A stretch of DNA of 64,000 bases from Pacificitalea manganoxidans (GTDB taxonomy: Bacteria; Pseudomonadota; Alphaproteobacteria; Rhodobacterales; Rhodobacteraceae), in contig NZ_CP021404.1 in NCBI RefSeq assembly GCF_002504165.1, positions 2,914,001-2,978,000 on the forward strand. The letters are read 5' to 3'. Shown here piece by piece: positions 43,901 through 52,044 of the stretch. The notes below the pieces were generated by a model. The model saw only the letters and a list, made by a program, of their open reading frames with translations. It made no database searches and was not told the DNA's origin. Position 1 is the stretch's first letter, and every line of letters begins with the position of its first letter. Both the position numbers and the translations under genes were made by a program.

Positions 43901-43924
43901 TGACCAATGGTCAAGCAATTGCTT
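43901..43924. promoter_or_regulatory. Tandem palindromes upstream of the amino-acid importer
   Basis: TGACCA-A-TGGTCA (43901-43913) is joined by one shared base to the perfect 12-bp palindrome AAGCAATTGCTT (43913-43924). They lie about 165-185 bases before the binding-protein gene, where an operator or activator site is expected. The protein that binds is unknown. Confidence 0.5.
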
Positions 43925-44038
43925 ATTCCGCAATCTTGAATGTGTAGAAGCGACCCGCCGCAGTGCGGCAGCGCTTTATCTCGACCAGTCACGGCGAAAC
44001 GGACCCGGCTGAAACCGGATGCAATCTGCCGTGTCAGA

Positions 44039-44098
44039 AGGGGTTTCGGCGCGCGTCACACGCGATGGGCAGCCGCGGTAAGCCCGCGCCAAACCCCT
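44039..44098. other. Long imperfect stem-loop between ATP12 and the importer
   Basis: AGGGGTTT-c-GGCGCG (44039-44053) pairs with CGCGCCAAACCCCT (44085-44098): 14 base pairs and one bulged C, loop 31 bases. It ends 22 bases past the ATP12 stop on the minus strand, but no U-tract follows on either strand, so it is not a standard terminator. It may be a 3' UTR structure or a small RNA. Confidence 0.5.
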
Positions 44099-44120
44099 AA
44101 ATTAAAGCTGTTCTCAAATG

Positions 44121-44846
44121 TCAGGCGCCTGTTTCGACGCAAAGCCGGTAAAAATCGAATGCGTTGAGAAAATCACCGCGTTTGCGCACTGCAAAGGCTG
44201 CAGCATCCTCATCGACGCCCCAATGCTCTTCCTGCCACGTCTCATCGATACGGGACCGGCGCCACAACTCCTCCGCCGGCAGCACGCCCTGTTGGGCCGC
44301 AAGACCGATGACCAAAGAGCCCGACAACGCCACCAGATCGTGCAGCGCGGTGATCTCGTGGGCGGTCTGCGTATCGATTGCCGCATAAAGCGCGGCGCGG
44401 GCGGCGTCGGGTTGCGGTTGGGGCATGATCCCTGTGGTGACGGTCAGGTCAGCGCCGAGCGCCGCACGCGCCCAGTCCAGCAGCGGATCCCACGCCTCGG
44501 CCTGCCGTGTGGCAAGCTCCTGCGGCGCGTCGGCGCGGTAGCATAGCAGATCGCTTTCGCCATATTCGGCCAGCATCGCAACCACGTCGTCCCGCTGCGG
44601 CGTGACCTTATCCAAGGCGGAGTTTGCAGCGCGGGTGACAGGCATCTGATCGGGGTCGATCTCATCGGTCTGCGCGCGCCATTCAGTGGCGGTTGCCTCT
44701 GCCATTGCGCGGGTCGGCAGGATCAATTCGGCCTTTGCAGGCGTGCGCAGGCGGCGCCCGTCCAGCAGCACCCGCCAACCGGCGATGCCCTCGGCCTTGT
44801 CCACTGTCACGTCGGTCCAGAACCGTTTGCGCTTCCATTCGGTCAT
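44121..44846 (-). CDS. ATP12 family F1-ATPase assembly chaperone
   Basis: A 241-residue protein that in mitochondria and alphaproteobacteria aids assembly of the F1 alpha subunit. The start MTEWKRKRFWTDVTV and inner segments GWRVLLDGRRLRTPAK and MPVTRAANSALDKV follow the family, and YGESDLLCYRA is its most conserved motif. The ATG overlaps the stop of the HAD gene by 4 bases (ATGA), so translation is coupled. The longer frame into the HAD gene was not used. Confidence 0.92.
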   Translation of the reverse strand: MTEWKRKRFWTDVTVDKAEGIAGWRVLLDGRRLRTPAKAELILPTRAMAEATATEWRAQTDEIDPDQMPVTRAANSALDKVTPQRDDVVAMLAEYGESDLLCYRADAPQELATRQAEAWDPLLDWARAALGADLTVTTGIMPQPQPDAARAALYAAIDTQTAHEITALHDLVALSGSLVIGLAAQQGVLPAEELWRRSRIDETWQEEHWGVDEDAAAFAVRKRGDFLNAFDFYRLCVETGA

Positions 44847-45550
44847 GTCGTCACCTCTTGCCACAGGCGGTCCAGCGCGGCGGGCAGATCGGCGAAGCTG
44901 TCCAGCACCTCGCGCGCACCGGCGGCATGCAGACGCTCCGCCGGGTGATAGCCCCATCCAACGCCGATCGCGGTCACTCCTGCCGCAACCGCCATCGCCA
45001 TGTCATATTCAGTATCGCCCACCATCACCGCATCGCGCGCCGCGACGCCGGTTTCCGCCAGCGCAGCCAGCACCATCGAAGGATGCGGCTTTGAGGGGTG
45101 ATGATCCGCGCATTGCCGGGTGACGAAACCCGCCAGCCCCTGCTCTTCCAGCAGATAGGTGAGACCACGCATGGATTTGCCCGTCGCGATGCCGGTCACC
45201 AGATCGTCGCGGGCATGCAAGGCGTCGAGCAAGTCCCGCGTGCCGGGATAGAGCGGAGAGATACCGCGCCCGGTTTCGGCCCGGATGGCACCGAAGCTGG
45301 CCTTGTAATGGCTGGCGAGTGCCTCGCGCACCGACGCGTCGTGCCCCGGAACCAGTTGCAAGATCGCCTCCGGCACCGATAGCCCCACGGTCGCCAAGGT
45401 CGCGTGCGGCGCAGGGGCTGGCAGGTTCAGCCGGGCGAATGCCGCGTCCATCGCTGCTAGGATATGTGCCTGACTGTCCACCAGCGTGCCGTCGACATCA
45501 AAGATCACCAGCCGCAGCGGGCGTGGGTCTGCACAGCCGGTCAGTCCCAT
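44843..45550 (-). CDS. HAD-superfamily phosphatase (phosphoglycolate-phosphatase-like)
   Basis: A 235-residue HAD hydrolase: motif I FDVDGTLVDSQ (nucleophile and acid aspartates), motif II in GIATGKS, lysine motif in HPSKPHP and motif IV VGDTEYDMAMA. A cap helix region follows motif I, as in Gph-type phosphatases. ATG 45550 overlaps the RluC-like gene by 10 bases. The substrate is not certain; phosphoglycolate or pyrophosphate-type phosphatases are both possible. Confidence 0.88.
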   Translation of the reverse strand: MGLTGCADPRPLRLVIFDVDGTLVDSQAHILAAMDAAFARLNLPAPAPHATLATVGLSVPEAILQLVPGHDASVREALASHYKASFGAIRAETGRGISPLYPGTRDLLDALHARDDLVTGIATGKSMRGLTYLLEEQGLAGFVTRQCADHHPSKPHPSMVLAALAETGVAARDAVMVGDTEYDMAMAVAAGVTAIGVGWGYHPAERLHAAGAREVLDSFADLPAALDRLWQEVTT

Positions 45551-46590
45551 GCGTCCTCGGCAAAGGGGTCGGCAGGCACGTCGCGCGCGTCCCAGCCCAT
45601 CATTTCCCAAGTGCGGTCCATGTGTTCCGGCAGGGGCGCGGTGATCTCGATCCGCTTGCCCGTCACGGGATGCGGCAGGCTGATCGACCGGGCATGCAGG
45701 TGCAGCTTTTTCGACAGACCGCCGCCCAGACCGGCGCCCCAGCCATCGCCCATGTTTTCCTGCCCCGAGCCGCCATATTTGCCATCACCGATGATCGGAT
45801 GCCCCAGTTCGGCCATATGCGCACGCAGCTGATGGGTGCGCCCCGTGATCGGCACCAGCGCGGCCCAGCTCAGCCGCGTCGCCGCCGCCGACAGCACCCA
45901 GTAATCGGTGGTGGCACGCTTTGCGTCCGGGGTTTCATCGACCTGCCGGGGATGGATGCACAGCATCTTTTCGGCCTCGCCCCGCGCGCCGTGACCCGGA
46001 GCCTTCACCAGACCGTAGCGCACAGTGCCCTGACGCGGCTGCGGCACACCGGCAAGCGCGGCCCAGTAGATTTTACGCGTGGTCTTGGCGCGGAACGCTT
46101 CGGTCAGCGCCCCTGCCACGGCACGGGTCCGCGCCAGCAGCAGAACGCCCGATGTGTCCTTATCGAGCCGGTGGACAAGCCGGGGTTTATCCTCGAGCCC
46201 AAAGCGCAGCGCCTCGGCCAGCCCGTCGACATGTTTCAACTGCTTCGAGCCACCCTGCGTCGGCAAGCCCGCAGGTTTGTTGATCGCAAGGATATGGTCG
46301 TCGCGGTAAAGCACTGTCGCTTGGATCATCTCCGCATCCGCATCACTGACGCGGGTGCTGGGACGCGGCGCGGGAGCGGGCGTGTCGGGCAGCGGCGGCA
46401 CGCGCACCTGCTGGCCCTCTTCCAGCCGGGTGTTCGCCTTCACGCGGCCCCCGTCGACACGGATCTCGCCCTTGCGGCACATCTTTTCGATACGGCCTTG
46501 CCCCACCTGCGGGAACATCCGGCGAAACCAGCGGTCAAGCCGTTGATTGGCGTCATCCGCGCCGATTGTCAGGGTCTGAACAGCAGTCAT
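45541..46590 (-). CDS. rluC: RluA/RluC family 23S rRNA pseudouridine synthase
   Basis: Converts uridines in 23S rRNA to pseudouridine. The 349 residues include an S4 RNA-binding domain (about 13-70, RLDRWFRRMFPQVGQGRIEK) and the catalytic motif VHRLDKDTSGVLLLART with its aspartate, then GRTHQLRAHMAELGHPIIGD. This length with an S4 domain fits RluC (positions 955, 2504, 2580 in E. coli). It overlaps crcB by 4 bases upstream and the HAD gene by 10 downstream. Confidence 0.9.
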   Translation of the reverse strand: MTAVQTLTIGADDANQRLDRWFRRMFPQVGQGRIEKMCRKGEIRVDGGRVKANTRLEEGQQVRVPPLPDTPAPAPRPSTRVSDADAEMIQATVLYRDDHILAINKPAGLPTQGGSKQLKHVDGLAEALRFGLEDKPRLVHRLDKDTSGVLLLARTRAVAGALTEAFRAKTTRKIYWAALAGVPQPRQGTVRYGLVKAPGHGARGEAEKMLCIHPRQVDETPDAKRATTDYWVLSAAATRLSWAALVPITGRTHQLRAHMAELGHPIIGDGKYGGSGQENMGDGWGAGLGGGLSKKLHLHARSISLPHPVTGKRIEITAPLPEHMDRTWEMMGWDARDVPADPFAEDAWD

Positions 46591-46964
46591 GCCAAGGCTC
46601 CGCGCATGGAAAACACACCGGCGACAAGCGCCAGCAGCGACACCCCCACCGACAAGGCCACATAGAGCACCGCCTGCCCCGCCTGCCCCCGCTCGAACAG
46701 CGTATAGGCCTCCAGCGAAAAGGAGGAGAATGTGGTGAACCCGCCCAACAGACCGGTGGCCAGCAGCGGGTTGAGGTGGGTCAGGCCGCGTTGACCCAGA
46801 TAGACCACCAGCGCGCCCATCAGGAACGAGCCGACGATATTGACGCCCAGCACGCCCAGCGGGAAACCCGGCCCTGTCACGCGCAGCACGGCGACCCCCG
46901 CCAGATAGCGGAGCGTGGCGCCAATGGCGCCGCCAAGGGCAACTTGCAATGCGGTGATCATCAT
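46587..46964 (-). CDS. crcB: Fluoride exporter CrcB/Fluc
   Basis: Small dimeric fluoride channel of the inner membrane. The 125 residues form four helices with GGAIGATLRYL, the conserved asparagine in LGVNIVGSFLMG and GFLGGFTTFSSFSLE-like LLGGFTTFSSFSLE. Start MMITALQVAL is chosen over a longer frame that adds a basic stretch. The stop overlaps the RluC-like start by 4 bases. I did not find a fluoride riboswitch upstream; the 94 bases to rarA show none. Confidence 0.93.
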   Translation of the reverse strand: MMITALQVALGGAIGATLRYLAGVAVLRVTGPGFPLGVLGVNIVGSFLMGALVVYLGQRGLTHLNPLLATGLLGGFTTFSSFSLEAYTLFERGQAGQAVLYVALSVGVSLLALVAGVFSMRGALA

Positions 46965-47058
46965 CCGCGCTCCATCCCGCCTGCGCCGGGGTTTGTCAAT
47001 GTTCGATTGGCCAGTGCGCTGCGGCACGGGCCGATGAGCGCGCGCACCGACTGGCCTG

Positions 47059-48393
47059 TCAGGGCTGACGTTTTGCGCGCAGCTTCACGAACCAGTCCTG
47101 ACGCTTTTTCAACTCGCGCTCAAAGCCGCGATCAACGGGAGTGTAGAGCACCGGACGCTTCATCCCGTCCGGAAAATAATTCTGACCGGAAAACCCATCC
47201 TCGGCATCGTGATCGTAATCGTAGCCCGCGCCGTAGCCCTGCTCTTTCATCAACCCGGTCGGTGCGTTGAGGATATGCTTCGGCGGCGGCTCGGACCCGG
47301 TGCGCGCTGCTTCCTTCATCGCGGCCTTATAGGCGGTATAGGCGGCGTTCGATTTCGGGGCGAGCGCAAGATAAACGACAGCCTGCGCCAGTGCCAACTC
47401 CCCCTCCGGGCTGCCAAGCCGCTCATAGGTTTCCCAGCTTTGCAGGCAAAGCGCCTGCGCCTGTGGATCGGCAAGGCCGATATCCTCGACCGCCATACGG
47501 GTGATGCGCCGGGCAAGGTAACGGGGATCTTCGCCGCCCTTCAGCATCCGGGCCAGCCAGTAGAGCGCGGCATCGGGATCGGACCCGCGAACGGATTTGT
47601 GCAGCGCGGAGATCAGATTATAATGCTGGTCACCGCTTTTGTCGTATTGCGCCGCGCGTCGGGTCAGGCGCGTGGTCAGGGTTGCGGTGTCGATGCGCTG
47701 CGCGGGATCCCAGCCTGCGACCTGCTCGACAAGGTTCAGCAAGGCCCGCCCGTCCCCGTCTGCCATACCGATCAGCGCCTCTCGTGCCGGACCGTCAAGC
47801 GGCAGGGCATGGCCCAGTTCCTTCTCCGCCCGCTGGATCAACAGCTCAAGATCGCGCGGCTCCAGCCGCTCCAACACCAGAACCTGTGATCGCGACAGCA
47901 ACGCGGCGTTCAATTCAAATGACGGGTTTTCGGTGGTCGCGCCGACCAGCACGATGGACCCGTCTTCCATATGCGGCAGAAACCCGTCCTGCTGCGCCTT
48001 GTTGAAGCGGTGGATCTCATCGACGAACAACAGCGTGCCGCGCCCGTTGCGGTGCCGGATCTTGGCGGCCTCAAAGACTTTCTTAAGGTCGGCCACGCCG
48101 GTGAAAATTGCCGAAATCTGCACGAAATGCAGATCGGTTTCGGAGGCCAAAAGCCGCGCAATCGTGGTCTTACCCACCCCTGGCGGCCCCCAGAACACCA
48201 GCGAGGACAAGGTGCCGCCTGCGATCATCGCGGTCAGTGGCCCATCGGGCCCAAGGATATGCGTCTGCCCAATCACCTCGGCCAACGCCGCCGGGCGCAA
48301 ACGGTCGGCCAAAGGACGCGGCCCCTGCCCCTGCGGCGCGCGGGGCGCGGTGGAGGTGCCATCGGGTGGGGACGTGTCGAACAGATCAGCCAT
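47059..48393 (-). CDS. rarA: Replication-associated recombination protein RarA/MgsA
   Basis: AAA+ ATPase acting at stalled replication forks and on recombination intermediates. The 444 residues show Walker A GPPGVGKTTIARLLA, Walker B LLFVDEIHRFNKAQQD, sensor region LVGATTENPSFELNAALLSR and a C-terminal lid and tetramerisation region (about 280-444). The first ~30 residues are a proline-rich N-terminal tail (APRAPQGQGPRPLADRLRP). It lies upstream of crcB in the same direction. Confidence 0.95.
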   Translation of the reverse strand: MADLFDTSPPDGTSTAPRAPQGQGPRPLADRLRPAALAEVIGQTHILGPDGPLTAMIAGGTLSSLVFWGPPGVGKTTIARLLASETDLHFVQISAIFTGVADLKKVFEAAKIRHRNGRGTLLFVDEIHRFNKAQQDGFLPHMEDGSIVLVGATTENPSFELNAALLSRSQVLVLERLEPRDLELLIQRAEKELGHALPLDGPAREALIGMADGDGRALLNLVEQVAGWDPAQRIDTATLTTRLTRRAAQYDKSGDQHYNLISALHKSVRGSDPDAALYWLARMLKGGEDPRYLARRITRMAVEDIGLADPQAQALCLQSWETYERLGSPEGELALAQAVVYLALAPKSNAAYTAYKAAMKEAARTGSEPPPKHILNAPTGLMKEQGYGAGYDYDHDAEDGFSGQNYFPDGMKRPVLYTPVDRGFERELKKRQDWFVKLRAKRQP

Positions 48394-48500
48394 GAGCGCT
48401 ATCTAATGCGCCCGCCGCCTGTCGGAAAGAGGCCGGACCCCGAGGACAGGATCCGGCCAATGACGACGCGGGTGAGAACCCCGTCGCAGGGGAGGAACGA

Positions 48501-49088
48501 TCAGTTCATCTTCGCGGCGAGGTTGATGGAAATGCACTGGTTGTCGATGCCACCGATATCCATCACCCGGCCTGCCGCAGACATGTCGAGCCCACAGCGC
48601 GCAGCCCACCGCGGCCAGTTGGCCGGGATCAGCCCCAGAACGCGGCTGGCCCCCAGCAGACGCGCGGCTTGCGTCATTTCGGTGATGAGATGCGCGTGGA
48701 CCCGGCGCCGCAGTTGCATGGGCGTTGCGTGGGATACGAAGACCCGGCTGCTTTCCCACACGGTTTCCGCGATCGGCGCTTCGGCATAGAGCAGATCCGA
48801 CGGGATCGAGTCGAGCAGCCCGCGCTGCGCGTCCCGGATCATGTAGGTGTAGATCCCGCAACGCGTCGTGGTGGGCGTCAAGCGGATGCCCGCGTAGATC
48901 TCGCCCCCTTCATGCACCGCGATCCAACGGCTGGCAGGCGTATCATACTGGTCGTATTCCATGCCGTCCGCTTCGGGCAGATCCCACCGGTTTTGCACGA
49001 TGAAGGACTGGTGGCGGGCGCGGAGCAGATTGGCGAACAGTTCGCCATGCGCGTGGAAATTCGCGAAGGACAGAGTAGTGGTTTGCAT
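48501..49088 (-). CDS. Acyl-homoserine-lactone synthase (LuxI type)
   Basis: Makes an acyl-homoserine-lactone signal from SAM and an acyl carrier. The 195 residues carry every conserved LuxI residue: R25, F29, W35 (RHQSFIVQNRW), D46 and D49 (YDQYDTP), R69 (AGIRLT), E112 and R115 (WESSRVFVS). ATG 49088 is the start because AGGAG lies eight bases upstream. The AGGAG sits in a perfect 10-bp inverted repeat whose other arm lies six bases past the luxR stop, so translation may be tied to luxR. The acyl chain cannot be predicted. Methylthioadenosine made here is recycled by MtnP. Confidence 0.95.
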   Translation of the reverse strand: MQTTTLSFANFHAHGELFANLLRARHQSFIVQNRWDLPEADGMEYDQYDTPASRWIAVHEGGEIYAGIRLTPTTTRCGIYTYMIRDAQRGLLDSIPSDLLYAEAPIAETVWESSRVFVSHATPMQLRRRVHAHLITEMTQAARLLGASRVLGLIPANWPRWAARCGLDMSAAGRVMDIGGIDNQCISINLAAKMN

Positions 49089-49094
49089 TGGACT

Positions 49095-49144
49095 TTCTCC
49101 TGCTTGCTTGGTTGGTAAACACAAGCTCTGCAAGAGCAGGAGAA
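49095..49144 (-). promoter_or_regulatory. Inverted repeat masking the luxI ribosome-binding site
   Basis: In the minus-strand RNA, TTCTCCTGCT (49144-49135) is the exact complement of AGCAGGAGAA (49104-49095), 30 bases apart. The right arm contains the AGGAG of luxI; the left arm starts six bases past the luxR stop. A ribosome ending luxR would open the stem, giving coupling. Confidence 0.7.
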
Positions 49145-49150
49145 CGGCAC

Positions 49151-49762
49151 TCAGAGCAGTCGGTATTCCTTGGCGCGTTGAAGCGCCTCGGCTGTAGTCC
49201 GGGCTAAGAGCCTCTGTCGGGCCGCCGTGAGACGGGCCTTGAGCGCGCTTTCCGAGATGTTGAGTTTTGCGGCTGCGGCAGCGTGTCGATCCCCTGCCGC
49301 TATTAACCGCAGAGCATCAATTTGCGCCTGGGTTAACGAGTCCGGTGGTTCGGTAATATCGTGAAGACGGCGTATGATGGCGATGGCAGTCGCGATCTCG
49401 TCCTCCTCGTATTCCCGATCCGCGCGTGCGATTCCCGCGATGGTGCGTGACGAGATCGGACCACAGGACACGGACGCGCCGAAACGCAGGCCGAACTTCG
49501 CGGCCTCATCCATGATCCCGAATGGATCCGGTATCTCTAGCTCGCTCCAGCGGGTCGCCCCTTCCATAGAGAACCCCCAGGCAATCATCGGGTCGCGCAT
49601 AGCATAGGCCTGCGCGGTGTAATGATTGATCCATGCCTGATCGTATGTCTGGAACGTATAGAGCGGCGCGGCAAAGCGAATATGCAAACCGACGAAATAC
49701 CCTTTGGGGGATAATTCGGCGAGCTGCGCCAGCTGAGCTTCGATTCCAGACTTATCAAGCAT
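49151..49762 (-). CDS. LuxR-type quorum-sensing regulator
   Basis: A 203-residue autoinducer-binding transcription factor. The N-terminal domain has the usual ligand residues W44, Y48, D57, P58 and W72 (AWINHYTAQAYAMRDPM; RWSELEIPDP). The C-terminal HTH (about 140-195, SLTQAQIDALRLIAAGD then ISESALKARLTAARQRL) is LuxR-like, but the usual glutamate in LTxxExxxL is glutamine. ATG 49762 is used; a TTG six bases before is possible. It lies 207 bases after rplQ's stop and 62 before luxI, with only weak ribosome-binding sequence. Confidence 0.92.
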   Translation of the reverse strand: MLDKSGIEAQLAQLAELSPKGYFVGLHIRFAAPLYTFQTYDQAWINHYTAQAYAMRDPMIAWGFSMEGATRWSELEIPDPFGIMDEAAKFGLRFGASVSCGPISSRTIAGIARADREYEEDEIATAIAIIRRLHDITEPPDSLTQAQIDALRLIAAGDRHAAAAAKLNISESALKARLTAARQRLLARTTAEALQRAKEYRLL

Positions 49763-49890
49763 GGACAACTTCTACACTAGCGCCCCGAAGGTTCGTCAAC
49801 TTCAAAGTGCGGGAAGGGAAATTCATTGGTCTGCCGTGGCTCAACCTGTCGCTGACGAAAGTGAACGCGAAATACCGTCCGCAGATCAAC

Positions 49891-49918
49891 AAAAAAGCCC
49901 CGCCGAGGGCGGGGCTTT
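49891..49918 (-). terminator. Terminator closing the alpha ribosomal operon
   Basis: AAAGCCCCGCC and GGCGGGGCTTT form a perfect 11-bp stem with a GAG loop, with six U residues following on the minus strand. It lies 52 bases past the rplQ stop and insulates luxR from ribosomal transcription. Confidence 0.9.
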
Positions 49919-49969
49919 CCGTAACGGAATTAACTTCTGTCGCAACTCAGCGGCAGATGCGCGTGGGGC

Positions 49970-50389
49970 TTATGCCTCTGCTGCGTCTTCTGCTTCGACG
50001 CGGGCACGGTCGCCTGCGCCTTTCGCGTCAACGTCGCGGTCGACGAACTCGATGATCGCCATCGGCGCCATATCACCATAGCGGAAGCCCGCTTTCAGGA
50101 TACGGACATAGCCGCCCTGACGCTCGGCGTAGCGGGGGCCCAGAACGTCGAACAGTTTCGCCACATAGGCGTCTTGCTTAAGACGGGCACCGGCCTGACG
50201 GCGGGCGTGCAGATCGCCACGTTTGCCAAGGGTGATCAGCTTTTCGATGATCGGGCGCAGTTCTTTGGCCTTGGGCAGGGTCGTCTTGATCTGCTCGTGC
50301 TCGATCAGCGAGCCGGCCATGTTGGCGAACAGCGCCTTGCGGTGTTCGTGGGTGCGGTTAAGGCGGCGATAGCCTCGTGCGTGACGCAT
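49970..50389 (-). CDS. rplQ: Ribosomal protein L17
   Basis: 139-residue large-subunit protein with the family start [20 protein letters not shown] and [24 protein letters not shown]. The C-terminal ~20 residues are an acidic, alanine-rich extension (EDAAEA) common in alphaproteobacteria. It is the last gene of the alpha operon, 121 bases after rpoA, and is closed by the terminator at 49891-49918. Confidence 0.97.
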   Translation of the reverse strand: MRHARGYRRLNRTHEHRKALFANMAGSLIEHEQIKTTLPKAKELRPIIEKLITLGKRGDLHARRQAGARLKQDAYVAKLFDVLGPRYAERQGGYVRILKAGFRYGDMAPMAIIEFVDRDVDAKGAGDRARVEAEDAAEA

Positions 50390-50510
50390 TTTCTAACTCC
50401 AGTAGCGTGGTTTTGCTTTGTCCGGCGGCCGATGCGTGTCAGCCGCTCTCCTTGGGGCATGTGCCCGGTCTTGGATCGGGGGACAGCACCGCCGCCCCCC
50501 GACTGAATTC

Positions 50511-51527
50511 TCAGAACTGGTCTTCGAATTTCTTAGCCAGATCTTCGATGTTTTCCGGCGGCCATTCCTCGACATCCATGCCGAGGTGCAGCCCCATGCC
50601 GGACAACACTTCCTTGATCTCGTTCAGCGACTTGCGGCCGAAGTTCGGGGTGCGGAGCATCTCGGCTTCGGTTTTCTGGATCAGGTCGCCGATGTAGACG
50701 ATGTTGTCGTTCTTCAGGCAGTTTGCCGAACGCACGGACAGTTCCAGTTCGTCCACCTTCTTCAGCAGAAGCGGGTTGAACTCGAGCCCGTCGTCCTCGT
50801 CCTGACGCTGGGCGCTTTCGGGTTCGTCGAAGTTGACGAAGATCGACAGCTGGTCCTGCAGTATCCGGGCGGCGAAGGCGACAGCGTCGTCAGGAGTGAG
50901 CGAGCCATCGGTTTCGATTTTCAGCGTCAGCTTGTCATAGTCGAGCACCTGACCTTCACGGGTCGGCTGCACGTCATAGGACACCTTCTTGACCGGCGAA
51001 TAGATCGCGTCGATCGGGATCAGACCGATGGGCGCGTCTTCCGGGCGGTTTTTGTCGGCGGCCACATAGCCTTTGCCGGTGTTCACCGTCAGCTCGACAT
51101 AGAGGTCGGCACCATCGTCGAGGTGGCAGATGACGTGATCCTTGTTCAGGATCTCGATGCCTGCGGTCTCGGCAATGTCGCCTGCGGTCACGACGCTCGG
51201 CCCTTTGACCGAGATCGAAACCCGCTTGGGCCCGTCCACATCCATGCGGATGGAGACGCCTTTGAGGTTCAGCACGATGTCGGTCACGTCCTCGCGGACA
51301 CCGGCAACGGAGGAGAACTCGTGCAGCACGTTGTCGATATGCACAGAGGTGATCGCCGCGCCTTGCAGCGACGACAGGAGAACCCGACGCAGCGCGTTGC
51401 CCAGCGTCAGACCGAAGCCCCGCTCCAGCGGTTCAGCAACCACGGTCGCCTGACGCGCAGGGTCATTGCCCGGCTTGACGTCCAGCTGCGTGGGCTTGAT
51501 CAGTTCCTGCCAGTTCTTGTGGATCAT
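50511..51527 (-). CDS. rpoA: RNA polymerase alpha subunit
   Basis: Assembly and promoter-contact subunit of RNA polymerase. ATG 51527 starts [17 protein letters not shown]; an upstream in-frame ATG is not used because the family begins here. The 338 residues have an N-terminal assembly domain ([17 protein letters not shown]) and a C-terminal DNA-binding domain ([17 protein letters not shown], then [18 protein letters not shown]). Two strong hairpins lie in the 112 bases after rpsK. Confidence 0.98.
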   Translation of the reverse strand: MIHKNWQELIKPTQLDVKPGNDPARQATVVAEPLERGFGLTLGNALRRVLLSSLQGAAITSVHIDNVLHEFSSVAGVREDVTDIVLNLKGVSIRMDVDGPKRVSISVKGPSVVTAGDIAETAGIEILNKDHVICHLDDGADLYVELTVNTGKGYVAADKNRPEDAPIGLIPIDAIYSPVKKVSYDVQPTREGQVLDYDKLTLKIETDGSLTPDDAVAFAARILQDQLSIFVNFDEPESAQRQDEDDGLEFNPLLLKKVDELELSVRSANCLKNDNIVYIGDLIQKTEAEMLRTPNFGRKSLNEIKEVLSGMGLHLGMDVEEWPPENIEDLAKKFEDQF

Positions 51528-51547
51528 GTTTTGTCGCCTCCATACCT

Positions 51548-51628
51548 GTTCCCGGCCCATGGTCCGGTGGTCGGGAACGCCCGAGGTTCAAATGACGTAA
51601 GGAAACCGCGCGGGCCATGACCCGCGCG
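51548..51628 (-). other. Two stem-loops between rpsK and rpoA
   Basis: CGCGCGGG/CCCGCGCG (51607-51628, 6-base loop) and GTTCCCG/CGGGAAC (51548-51578, 17-base loop) are perfect stems in the 112-base gap. The U-tract after the first is only UUU, so they are more likely RNA processing or pausing structures than terminators. Confidence 0.55.
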
Positions 51629-51639
51629 TCCCGTAAAGA

Positions 51640-52029
51640 TCAGACGCGGCGACGCTTCGGCGGGCGGCAGCCATTGTGCGCGATCGGCGTCACATCACGG
51701 ATAGACGTGATGTTGAAGCCAGCCGCGGCCAGAGCGCGCAGGGCGCTCTCACGGCCAGAACCGGGGCCCTGAACCTCGACTTCGAGGGTCTTGACGCCAT
51801 GTTCCTGGGCTTTCTTGCCCGCGTCCTCGGCAGCCATCTGAGCAGCATAGGGCGTGGATTTCCGCGACCCTTTGAAGCCCATGGTCCCGGCGGAGGACCA
51901 CGAAATGGCGTTGCCCTGAACGTCGGAGATCAGGATCTTGGTGTTGTTGAACGAGCTGTTCACATGCGCCACGCCAGCGGCGATGTTCTTACGCTCTTTC
52001 TTCTTTGTGCGGGTCTTTTCGCGAGCCAT
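51640..52029 (-). CDS. rpsK: Ribosomal protein S11
   Basis: 129-residue small-subunit platform protein, family features [21 protein letters not shown] reduced in part to [14 protein letters not shown], plus [19 protein letters not shown] at the C-terminus. It follows rpsM by 15 bases and precedes rpoA by 112 bases. Confidence 0.98.
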   Translation of the reverse strand: MAREKTRTKKKERKNIAAGVAHVNSSFNNTKILISDVQGNAISWSSAGTMGFKGSRKSTPYAAQMAAEDAGKKAQEHGVKTLEVEVQGPGSGRESALRALAAAGFNITSIRDVTPIAHNGCRPPKRRRV

Positions 52030-52044
52030 CTGTCGATCCTCCCC

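Larger units (their letters stand above)
43739..44120. other. 382-base non-coding region with palindromes and a long stem-loop
   Basis: Contains no credible gene. It should hold the promoter of the amino-acid importer on the minus strand; no sigma70 or sigma54 site stands out. Two adjoining palindromes lie at 43901-43924, and a 14-bp stem-loop with one bulge at 44039-44098, both described as separate entries. AT-rich DNA (about 43860-43950 and 44090-44115) flanks them. Confidence 0.5.

Noticed and set aside
46965-47058. Fluoride riboswitch before crcB
   Set aside because: The gap is too short and no matching pseudoknot pattern is visible; crcB is likely read from upstream.
49089-49150. A lux box between luxR and luxI
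   Set aside because: The dyad CTGC-TCTT-GCAG has a shorter spacer than the ~20-base lux box, and the clearer structure here is the RBS-masking repeat.
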